Below, in pieces: positions 51,362 through 59,164 of a stretch of 64,000 nucleotides of DNA. The stretch is taken from the NCBI GenBank assembly GCA_963778375.1, contig CAVZTX010000006.1:186001-250000 (forward strand), in the 5' to 3' direction. Position 1 is the stretch's first letter. The number at the start of each line of letters is the position of its first letter. Origin of the DNA: CAVZTX01 sp963778375 (GTDB lineage Bacteria; Chloroflexota; Ktedonobacteria; Ktedonobacterales; Ktedonobacteraceae). Position numbers and translations under genes: made by a program. The notes below the pieces were generated by a model. That model did not search any database and was not told the origin of the DNA. It saw nothing but the letters and a program-made list of their open reading frames with translations.

Positions 51362-51490
51362 ATGAACAACAACAAACAACAATTTCGCAAAGCCATAACC
51401 TGGGCCTCCCTCGCCTACGGAGCCTTCACCGCCATTTCCATCCTTGGCCCCATCATCCTGGATCGCATCTGGAATCGACCCCGTGGCTAA
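51362..51490 (+). CDS. Small single-pass membrane protein (42 residues)
   Basis: ATG 51362 follows AAGGAG by about 10 nt. The 42-residue product has a hydrophilic Asn/Gln-rich head (NNNKQQFRKA), one hydrophobic segment (SLAYGAFTAISILGPIIL), and a basic tail (DRIWNRPRG). No family was recognised. It lies in the remains of the pentapeptide gene's frame but in a different reading frame, with a clear ribosome site. Confidence 0.55.
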   Translation: MNNNKQQFRKAITWASLAYGAFTAISILGPIILDRIWNRPRG

Positions 51491-51579
51491 TATTGCATCC
51501 CTCCCATCCTTCGTGTAAGATATCCCCAATGATGCGATCCCCATGATACGCTAATATAAGAAAGAAGCAGGAAAAAAGC

Positions 51580-51936
51580 TTGAGAACAATGATTACAACC
51601 AATATTGAATTCACCTCGGATACAGAGGAACACCTCAAAATTCTCGAAGATCGGCTAAGATACATACACGATGTGGAAGTCGATCTCGTTGAACCAGACG
51701 ATCCTACTGTACCCGCGCTTATCGTCATCGGCATAGAAAAACATGGAGAAAGGGCAGAGAGAGCTTCACAGGGCGTGGCCCAGGTGCTGCACAACTTCTT
51801 GCACGAAGATGACAGCACCCAGAGCCAGAAAAAAATCTTTCTCGTCACCATAGAGGGTGACCGCACGGATATAGAACCCCTCTCGGTCAATGAAATTCAG
51901 CAAATCATCTTCCAGGCTGAAGAAGAGGCCTCTTAA
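51580..51936 (+). CDS. Hypothetical acidic protein
   Basis: A 118-residue protein with an alternating strand/helix pattern (TNIEFTSDTEEHLKILEDRL, VPALIVIGIEKHGERAERASQGVAQVLHNFL, KIFLVTIEGDRTDIEPLS). No family was recognised; it could be a small alpha/beta domain. TTG 51580 with AGGA 7 nt upstream is preferred; ATG 51589 is possible. It is followed after 74 nt by the FrnE-like gene on the same strand. Confidence 0.6.
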   Translation: MRTMITTNIEFTSDTEEHLKILEDRLRYIHDVEVDLVEPDDPTVPALIVIGIEKHGERAERASQGVAQVLHNFLHEDDSTQSQKKIFLVTIEGDRTDIEPLSVNEIQQIIFQAEEEAS

Positions 51937-52010
51937 AAAGGTCTGGCTTGTCATAGCATGGTGTATACTGAATAGGTATATCTATTGCAACAAAGAAAAG
52001 GATGTAACCC

Positions 52011-52607
52011 ATGCCCGTTCGTATCGACGTCTGGTCCGACTTTGTCTGACCCTTCTGCTTTTTAGTAGGCTCCAGTTTGGAGAAACTCGAACAACAATAT
52101 GACGTCGCCATTCAATGGCACTCATTTGAACTCCGTCCGGCAGGCTCACCACCAATGTCACCCCAGCGTCGCGCACAAATAGAAGCATCCCGCCCCATGT
52201 TTCAAAAGCGGGCACGCGAACAATATGGCATTGACGTAAACTCCGGTCCCTTTGGCATCAACAGCCGACCCGCCCTCATCCTTGAAAAGTATGCCGAATC
52301 GCAAGGGAAAGGAGACACGTTCCATAAAGCCGTCATGCACGCCTATTGGCAAGAGGCCCGCTCAATTGACGACCCGGCTGTGCTGAAAGACCTTGCGAAG
52401 CAGGCTGGCCTCAACACCGAAAACTACGACGCTATCCTCACCGATCCCACATTCGACGCACAAGTATCCGCCGACGTTGAACTAGCGCATGAGTATGGCC
52501 TGGACGCCGTCCCCGCGCTCGTCTTTGCCGACCGCTATCTCGTCATGGGCGCACAGCCCTACGAATCACTCAAACAAGTCGTCGAGAAGGTTCAAGAGGA
52601 AGGCTAG
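52011..52607 (+). CDS. FrnE-like DsbA-family oxidoreductase with UGA at the first active-site Cys
   Basis: From ATG 52011 (AAAGGAT site) the frame reads MPVRIDVWSDFV, UGA (52047-52049), PFC, then an uninterrupted 2-hydroxychromene isomerase/DsbA-like thioredoxin-fold protein (198 codons: WHSFELRPAGSPP, SRPALILEKYAESQGKG, EYGLDAVPALVFADRYLVMGAQPY). FrnE proteins have CPxC here, so UGA stands exactly where the redox Cys is expected. It could encode selenocysteine; a short stem CUCCA-GUU-UGGAG with G first in the loop lies 25 nt after the UGA. It could instead be a TGC-to-TGA nonsense change or a consensus error. A TTG at 52077 would give a product lacking the active site. Confidence 0.7.
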
Positions 52608-52608
52608 C

Positions 52609-52866
52609 ATGAACTGCCGTGTCGGTTGCGGAGCGTGTTGCATCGCCCCTTCCATCTCTTCATCCCTGCCGGGCATGCCTCATGGCAAACCGGCAGGGGT
52701 GCGCTGCATTCACCTCACCTGGAACAATCGCTGCAAACTCTTCGGCAAACCCGAACGTCCCGATGTATGTAGCAGGTTACGTCCCTCCGAAGACATGTGC
52801 GGCCACTCAGCACGCGAAGCCTTCATGCACCTTGTATCCCTTGAACGAGCAACAAAAGCACCGTAG
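52609..52866 (+). CDS. YkgJ-type cysteine-cluster protein
   Basis: An 85-residue protein with the family's N-terminal CxxxCxxCC cluster (NCRVGCGACCIAPSIS) and further Cys in VRCIHLTWNNRCKLFG, DVCSRL and DMCGHS. This pattern binds zinc or an iron-sulfur cluster. GAGGAAGG precedes the ATG. It begins one nucleotide after the FrnE-like stop codon, so the two are translationally coupled and may share a redox or metal role. Confidence 0.82.
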   Translation: MNCRVGCGACCIAPSISSSLPGMPHGKPAGVRCIHLTWNNRCKLFGKPERPDVCSRLRPSEDMCGHSAREAFMHLVSLERATKAP

Positions 52867-53278
52867 TAGCTCCAATAGAACATGAGTCATGCTGCAAAAA
52901 CAAGTGAAACATTGGAAACAAGTGAAACAACTGAAACATTAGAAACATTGGAAACAACTGCTACAACCCTACGGCTTGGCCGCTCCCCTTTTTGAAAAAC
53001 CCGTACACCAGAGGCAATTTGCCTGTTGCAATCTTCCAGCCGATGCTGTATCCTCTCATCAGCAGAGACTGTTTCCAGATAGGCTACAATCAAGCAAGGA
53101 GATCACTCCTCAACTTTGTGAACAAATATCATCAGTATCGAAGGATCTGCTGGAAAGTTTCCGCAATTTCGAGATCAGAACGTATAGAGATAGTAGCCGG
53201 TGCAAAAAGATACCAACCCAGAACGTTTAAACATGAAGAAGTCTCAGGGCAATAAGTAACAATGTAAGGGTAAATGCC
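52867..53278. other. Intergenic region with a minisatellite
   Basis: 412 nt. It begins with the GAAACNNNT array (52897-52959). The remainder has no coding frame with a ribosome site. The promoter for the large repeat-protein operon should lie in the last 150 nt. Confidence 0.5.
52897..52959. repeat. 9-bp minisatellite, 7 units of GAAACNNNT
   Basis: aaaacaagt, gaaacattg, gaaacaagt, gaaacaact, gaaacatta, gaaacattg, gaaacaact. The left flank CATGCTGCAAAAACAAGTG nearly repeats that of the 3129 array. It lies outside genes here. Confidence 0.95.
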
Positions 53279-55325
53279 ATGACCAATTCAAAGCCATCGC
53301 CTCAGCACGAGGAACAACCGCCACAAAACAAGGCTTCCAAAAAGAAGCTGCATAAACGCGAACAGCGCATGCTGGACCGTTTGCGCGAAGCACAGGACGC
53401 CCAGACTAAAGCCATGGAGCGCTTCCACCGTGCCGAGGCCCGCTTACAAAAGCGTACCGCCCGCGTGCAGCGCGTTGAAGGGCGCTTGACTCTGATTCGT
53501 CGGCAACTCGGTATATCTAATCCAACTCCATCTACGCCCGAAGCAGCTCCAGACACCTCTGCTGAACCACAAGCAGTAGAGGAAGTCGTCACACCAGAAA
53601 CACACCAGGAAGAACAACTGCTGGCTGATGAACTTCAGGCAGCCGAAGCGCCACCTGCCGAACAGCTATCTACCGAAGAGGCACCTACAGAAGAGCAGCT
53701 TATCGCCGACGAGTTACGTGCCACTGAAACCCTGCCTGCTGAGGAAGGTCCAACCGAAGAACAGCTTATGGAGGACGAGTTACGTGCCACCGAAGTTCCT
53801 ACCATTGAAGAGACACCTACAGAAAAGCAGGCTATCACTGACAAATTGCAAGCCAGCGAAGCTCCCCCAACCGAGGAAGTTCCAACCGAGGAGCAACTCC
53901 TGACCGATGAATTGCAAGCTACCGAACCTCCTCCCGTTGAACAAGCACCGACCGAGGAGCAATTGCTGGAAGAAGAGTTGCGAGCCAGCGGAGCACCGCC
54001 TGTTCGAGCAGGGTCCAACCGAGGAGCAATTACTAGAAGACGAATTGCACGCGCTGGAAACTGCACCTGTTGAAGCTGGACCGACGGAAGACCAACTGCT
54101 CGCCGAAGAACTGCGCATCACAGAATCACTACGCAACCGCGAATCTCCACCCTCTGCGTTCTCACCTACCGACGAACAAATATTTATCGAGGAATCGCGC
54201 ATAGCAGAAATCGAACCAGCCGCAGAGCCGGACCAGGAAAGCACGTCTGCTACAGAAGATGCCAATATAGCTGCGGAAACGCCCGCACCTGTAGAACCAT
54301 CGAATGTTGTACAGAGCCAGAGTTCCACCACTTCCCCTGGATCTATTGAATTTGCTCGGGATGCGCGTGCAGCCGCAGATGCTGCGGAGCAGGCCGCACG
54401 TGACGCTGTAGAACGCGCCGTTCAGGCTGAGACACGCATGGAACAGTTTGGCTCAGGTCGTCATTTGGAGCAAGAACTCTTGCAGCTTCAAGCCGAGGCA
54501 AATTCTACCAGCATCGCTTACCAGCAAGCCGAGCAAGCTGCCCAGGAGGCAGAGCGATTGGCCTCAGTAGAGGTCGAAACACCGTCACAAGAGACGGTTG
54601 ATGAGGCTGCCTCCATGCAGCAAGTCCAGGCTCCAGTGGAAGAAGAGATCCAACCACCTTTGGTAGAGGGAATTCCCGATGTTGCCGAAACTGTAGAAAC
54701 TGCTCAGCCTTCACAGACTGCCGGGTCTATGGAGGCTTTTGCGATTGCCGAGACTCCAGACATCACAGAGACGGCACAAACCGAGGGTCAAGAGGGAGAA
54801 GAGACCCTTCCTTATATGCCCGAGAGCATTGAGCAGATCGAAGATGAGGAAGAAGTTATCGAGGCTATCACTGCCATGACGATTGCGCGTGTCACCGCTG
54901 CTGCTGCTGCTGAGGCAGAGGCACTGGCGGAGGCTAGTAGTGTGCGCACACGAGAAGCACGTCGGCTTGCTCGCCAGGCTGATCAGACGCTGCTCGACGT
55001 ACACATAGCCATTCGCAGTGGTGCCATACGTGGCGAGGAGGCTGATATTGCGCTCCAAAATGCCGAGCGGGCAGTCACCCGTGCTCAGGCAATCCTCGCC
55101 GATGCAGAAGCCGCCGAAGAACAAGCCCTGCGTGCTGCCATGAATGCCGAGGCCGAAGCTGAAGTTGCCGAAGGCATGGCCTTTGCCGCAACCAATGGAT
55201 CCGAGCCAGTACTCGACGATTCAGCAGAAGCTATGTCGACAATCGAAGATATAGAAATCGAAATGGAGCTTAGCGACGAACCAACAGTAAAGATGCACAC
55301 CATCCATCCCGAGGAACAACCGTGA
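53279..55325 (+). pseudogene. Large Glu/Ala-rich repeat protein, frameshifted
   Basis: Coding potential spans about 682 codons but changes frame at 54005. One extra C in GTTCGAGCAG breaks the PPVEQ(A/G)PTEEQLL repeat; removing it restores EQGPTEEQLLEDELHALE. The N-terminus (1-80) is a basic coiled coil. Residues about 100-290 are roughly 20-residue repeats of PTEEQLLxDELxATExxP. The second half is an Ala/Glu helical coiled coil (AADAAEQAARDAVERAV ... AEAEAEVAEGMAFA). There is no signal peptide or enzymatic domain. The two frames overlap in the last 4 nt (GTGA) with DUF2851, so the gene is the head of a coupled operon. Confidence 0.75.
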
Positions 55326-56839
55326 ATGCCTCGGTTGTATGTGAGATAGGCGAGTTCCATGAACTGTACGAATATGACGTAGCCCATCGTTGGTGGACCT
55401 TTTCGCCTGGTGACTTCCTGCCCCTAAGCAATGGTGATACCTGCCAGCTTCTCTTCACAGGTCGCCCCGGTGGTACCAATGGACCCGATGTACGCGACGC
55501 CGTACTACTCTTCTCAACCGGAGAGAAGTTCGGTTTCCCAAAATCAGCAGGCACTCCCTCCTCCCACAAACGAAGCAACAAGCTTGTCGGCGATGTAGAA
55601 TTTCATGTGCGTGCCAGCGATTGGTACAATCACCGGCACCATAGCGATGCTCGCTATAACAACGTCATCCTGCACGTCGTCCTCATCTGTGACGATGTTT
55701 CATTCACTCAGCGCCAGGATGGAGCCTGTATCCCCGTCTGCTCTCTCTACGACCTGCATTCCCTGGATAATTCTAATCACCTTGATCCCTTGTCACATCG
55801 CCTGATAACTTTATGGCCGTGCCACACCATCATCCCTCTTATGAACGATAATGACCTTGCTCAACTACTAAGGCACGCAGGTTTGTTGCGCTTTGAGCAG
55901 AAAACACACGCCTTCGTTGAGCAACTACACAAGGCTCAACCAGATGTGCCATTCACTGTCTACGACACCTGCTTGATCCCAGCATTAGCCGAGGGCCTAG
56001 GTTATGGACGCGACCGCGCAATCTTCAGGGCGGCAGGCCTACGCCTGCTCGGCATTCCTACTGGAACACCAGAACCTCTCGGTCATACTCCCAATCCCTC
56101 CCCATTAGACGCCCATCGCCTCCACATCCTGCACAACCTCATAACCCAATGGCGTACCCACAGTGCCTGGGAAACCATGGGCGAAGCGATAATGCAAACT
56201 ACAACAGCGGTCAATATCCGTGGGGATGGGGGCAGTGTTGAGCGGAGAGGGGGGCCTTGTGCCCGTCCGTGCGAGGGGCTGGAGGAAACCCTTGAGTCAT
56301 CCTCCGCTCTTTCCCCGACACGTTTGAGCAGTCTGATCGAGTGGGGACGAAAGGCACCCGCAAGGGGCCTCCCATCCGCCACTACTCCACCCCTGCCTCT
56401 ACACGCTTCCACGCAGGGTGCTGTAGGGACAGGGGTGGATGAGAGGTGGCAGAGAGGCCCCTTGCGGGTGTCCTCCTCGCACGACTTTCCACCACCACAA
56501 AAAATGTATTGGGCGGAGAACTCGGATCGCCTCCGCGCCATCTTTGCCGGATTAAGCACTTCCCGAGCTGACATCCTGATATGCAACATCGTCCTGCCCT
56601 TTGCCGCCGCTGTAGCTCTGATAGAAAACAACACAGAACTCGCTGAACGGGCACACAGCCTCTATCTGGCATATCCAGCTCTCTCCTCGAACTCGATCAC
56701 GCGTGCTATGTGCAGGCAACTCCAACTGACCCATGAGCCACGAAGTGCGTGCCAGCAACAGGGCCTCCACTACATCTATGCCCAAACATGCCGCGAAAAA
56801 CACTGTGCCCAGTGCATCGCAGGAAGGCATCCACTATGA
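55322..56839 (+). CDS. DUF2851 family protein with a repeat-derived insertion
   Basis: A 505-residue protein matching the DUF2851 pattern: GRPGGTNGPDVRDAVL near the start, GDVEFHVRASDWYNHRHHSDARYNNVILHVV, GYGRDRAIFRAAGLRLLG, and a C-terminal Cys pair region CREKHCAQC. Function is unknown for the family. Residues about 305-390 (GGPCARPCEGLEETL to SSSHDFPPP) are low-complexity and encoded by palindromic repeats; they interrupt the domain in frame. GTG 55322 overlaps the preceding stop (GTGA), and the end overlaps the next ATG (ATGA). Confidence 0.8.
   Translation: MNASVVCEIGEFHELYEYDVAHRWWTFSPGDFLPLSNGDTCQLLFTGRPGGTNGPDVRDAVLLFSTGEKFGFPKSAGTPSSHKRSNKLVGDVEFHVRASDWYNHRHHSDARYNNVILHVVLICDDVSFTQRQDGACIPVCSLYDLHSLDNSNHLDPLSHRLITLWPCHTIIPLMNDNDLAQLLRHAGLLRFEQKTHAFVEQLHKAQPDVPFTVYDTCLIPALAEGLGYGRDRAIFRAAGLRLLGIPTGTPEPLGHTPNPSPLDAHRLHILHNLITQWRTHSAWETMGEAIMQTTTAVNIRGDGGSVERRGGPCARPCEGLEETLESSSALSPTRLSSLIEWGRKAPARGLPSATTPPLPLHASTQGAVGTGVDERWQRGPLRVSSSHDFPPPQKMYWAENSDRLRAIFAGLSTSRADILICNIVLPFAAAVALIENNTELAERAHSLYLAYPALSSNSITRAMCRQLQLTHEPRSACQQQGLHYIYAQTCREKHCAQCIAGRHPL
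56344..56373. repeat. Palindromic repeat in the DUF2851 gene (copy 1)
   Basis: GGGACGAAAGGCACCCGCAAGGGGCC and following bases, of the GGGTGCC family, read as RKAPARGLP. Confidence 0.6.
56452..56477. repeat. Palindromic repeat in the DUF2851 gene (copy 2)
   Basis: AGAGGCCCCTTGCGGGTGTCCTCC, an inverted relative of copy 1, about 80 bp downstream. The two copies face each other and flank a low-complexity segment. Confidence 0.6.
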
Positions 56840-57615
56840 CCCAAGAGTTGCCGCACAATGAAAACGCCCAGCCTCTTGAGCAGCCTGAACATCTTGAGCG
56901 CCTCGCTCGTTTTCTAGCACATGCAGGTATCGCCTCCCGCCGCCATGCTGAGGGTCTCATCGCTGCTGGCCGCGTCCAGGTGAATGGCGTTCCCACAACC
57001 ACTCCGGGGACGCGTATCGACCCTGAGCGCGATGAAGTACGCGTCGATGGCAAGCCCATCCGGTCTGCTGTTCAAAAGATTTACCTCCTGCTGCATAAGC
57101 CCGCCGGGTACGTCAGCACAGTGAGCGACCCACAAGGACGCCCCACCGTATTGGATCTGCTTCCCCCCGAACTACGCCGTCAGCGTGTCTATCCCGTCGG
57201 TCGCCTCGACATCGACAGCAGCGGCCTGCTCCTGCTCACTAACGACGGTGACTTCGCCTTACGCCTGACCCATCCTCGCTACTCCACCGAGAAGCACTAC
57301 TCCGCACTGGTGCAGGGCTGCCCACCAGAACGATCATTGAATGCCTTGCGCAAAGGTGTAGAAATCACCGAAGACGCCGGACGCACTCATAAAACTGCCC
57401 CCACGAAAGTGCGCCTCTTACGTCATCAAGGAGAAAATTGCTGGCTAGCGCTCACCATCCACGAAGGCCGTAAACGCCAGGTACGACGTATGCTTGCAGC
57501 AGTTGGCTACCCCGTCCTGCAACTCGTCCGTGTGGGTATCGGTTCTCTAACTCTAGGAAACCTACCTGAAGGCAAATGGCGCTACCTGACCGACGAGGAA
57601 GTGAGATCCTTGTGA
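56836..57615 (+). CDS. RluB/RsuA-family ribosomal pseudouridine synthase
   Basis: A 259-residue enzyme. Residues about 20-80 form an S4 RNA-binding domain (LERLARFLAHAGIASRRHAEGLI). The catalytic domain carries the nucleophilic Asp in GRLDIDSSGLLLLTNDGDFA, plus TEKHYSALV and GRKRQVRRMLAAVG. It should modify a uridine in 23S or 16S rRNA. The start ATG overlaps the DUF2851 stop (ATGA) with AGGAAGG upstream, so it is translationally coupled. Confidence 0.92.
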   Translation: MTQELPHNENAQPLEQPEHLERLARFLAHAGIASRRHAEGLIAAGRVQVNGVPTTTPGTRIDPERDEVRVDGKPIRSAVQKIYLLLHKPAGYVSTVSDPQGRPTVLDLLPPELRRQRVYPVGRLDIDSSGLLLLTNDGDFALRLTHPRYSTEKHYSALVQGCPPERSLNALRKGVEITEDAGRTHKTAPTKVRLLRHQGENCWLALTIHEGRKRQVRRMLAAVGYPVLQLVRVGIGSLTLGNLPEGKWRYLTDEEVRSL

Positions 57616-57659
57616 TATAATCCCCTCAGTATCGATATCCACCAACTTAGGGAGGAATA

Positions 57660-58346
57660 ATGCGGCGACCAGGGCGTATTGCTATTGATGGGCCGGCTGG
57701 CTCGGGGAAGAGTACTATAGGGGAGCAGTTGGCGCATCATCTGGGATATCTCTATATCGACACGGGAGCTATGTATCGGGCGGTGGCCTGGCTTGCGCTG
57801 CAAGAGGGTGTGGATATTAACGATGGGATTGCTCTGGAACGGCTTGCCCAGCATGCTGAGATTGTTATCAGTCGTCCACAGGTTAGCGATGGGCGGCAGT
57901 ATACTGTTACGGCGCGTGGCCGGGATATTACATGGGAAATCCGCAGCGCTGCTGTCACTGCTGCCGTTTCAATAGTCTCCTCGCATACCGAGGTGCGGGC
58001 TATTTTGATTGCGCAGCAGCGGGCTATGGCGCAAAGGGATGGAGTGGTGATGGTCGGTCGCGATATTGGCTCGGTTGTGCTGCCCGATGCCGAACTCAAA
58101 ATCTATCTCAACGCCAGTCTTGAAGAACGTGCTCGCCGCCGCTATGCGGAGCTTGAGGAACGCCTGGGCCAATCCAACCCGGCGCTGCCCTCGATGGAAG
58201 AGGTATCACGAGATATTGCGCGGCGCGACGAAATTGACCACGACAACATGCGGCCTGCCCATGATGCCATCGTCATCATGACCGATAACCTCAGCGTACC
58301 GCAGGTGCTAGATGTCATCTATAGCTATCTGGAGGACCCCGTATGA
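57660..58346 (+). CDS. cmk: Cytidylate kinase
   Basis: A 228-residue (d)CMP kinase. The P-loop is GPAGSGKST, followed by YIDTGAMYRAVAW, and the later segment MVGRDIGSVVLPDAELKIYLNAS with RRDEIDHDNM near the end. AGGGAGG lies 5-6 nt before the ATG. It stands 44 nt after the pseudouridine synthase and overlaps plsC by 4 nt. It supplies CDP for nucleic acid and CDP-lipid synthesis. Confidence 0.95.
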   Translation: MRRPGRIAIDGPAGSGKSTIGEQLAHHLGYLYIDTGAMYRAVAWLALQEGVDINDGIALERLAQHAEIVISRPQVSDGRQYTVTARGRDITWEIRSAAVTAAVSIVSSHTEVRAILIAQQRAMAQRDGVVMVGRDIGSVVLPDAELKIYLNASLEERARRRYAELEERLGQSNPALPSMEEVSRDIARRDEIDHDNMRPAHDAIVIMTDNLSVPQVLDVIYSYLEDPV

Positions 58347-59083
58347 AGCAGGAACAAGAGCAGGACCCCAGCGTAAGTTCAACGTCAGACAATAACGGGA
58401 AGTCGTCAAAACCGGTGAAGACAAAGCCGGAGAAAAATCTCTACGAACCCTACGTCACACCCTCAATACTCTACCACGCACTGCGCTACATTGCGATTGT
58501 CATCTTTGCCGTTATTACACGCATACGACTGAATGGGATCGAGAATGTACCTACCGATGGGCCGTTCATCATAGTAGCAAATCATCTCTCGTGGACCGAT
58601 ATCCCGCTCATCCCGCTAAACCTTCCGCGCAAAGTGGTCTACATGGCTAAAGAGGAGTATTTCAGCAGTCGAATAGCCTGGCTTGTGCGCTTCCTGGGCG
58701 CATTTCCGGTGAAGCGGGGAGAGGCGGATCGTCAGGCCTTACGCGCCGCTGAAGAACAACTGAAGAAAGGCAACATCCTGGTCATCTTTCCTGAGGGTAC
58801 GCGCAGTAGAATCCGCACTATGGCGAAGGCGCACCCAGGGATGGGGATGATCGCGCTACGTAGCGGCGTGCCGGTAGTGCCGGTAGCGATCACTGGCAGC
58901 GAACGTGTCTTCAAAAGCTTCCGCCCCCGTGTCACCATTTCCTATGGAGAACCAATAGCTCTGACCCCAAAGGGCAAGAAGATCACCCGCGAAGACATCG
59001 ATGACGCAATGGAGCAGGTGATGCATAAGATCGCTTCAATGCTGCCACCGGAGTATAGGGGAGTGTATTCGGAAAATCGATAG
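58343..59083 (+). CDS. plsC: 1-acyl-glycerol-3-phosphate acyltransferase
   Basis: A 246-residue membrane-associated acyltransferase making phosphatidic acid. The catalytic HX4D motif is NHLSWTD, and the glycerol-phosphate motif is FPEGTRSR, with VPVAITGS after it. A hydrophobic segment (IAIVIFAVITRIRL) precedes the active site. Its first 35 residues are charged and poorly conserved. The start overlaps the cmk stop (ATGA), the common cmk-plsC order. Confidence 0.93.
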   Translation: MKQEQEQDPSVSSTSDNNGKSSKPVKTKPEKNLYEPYVTPSILYHALRYIAIVIFAVITRIRLNGIENVPTDGPFIIVANHLSWTDIPLIPLNLPRKVVYMAKEEYFSSRIAWLVRFLGAFPVKRGEADRQALRAAEEQLKKGNILVIFPEGTRSRIRTMAKAHPGMGMIALRSGVPVVPVAITGSERVFKSFRPRVTISYGEPIALTPKGKKITREDIDDAMEQVMHKIASMLPPEYRGVYSENR

Positions 59084-59164
59084 ACTAATTTGCTTTCTGA
59101 CCAATTTCTAAGCTGGTGGTGTTCCCCTGGTTACCTCTCTTCAGAACGTTATCTTCACCATTTC

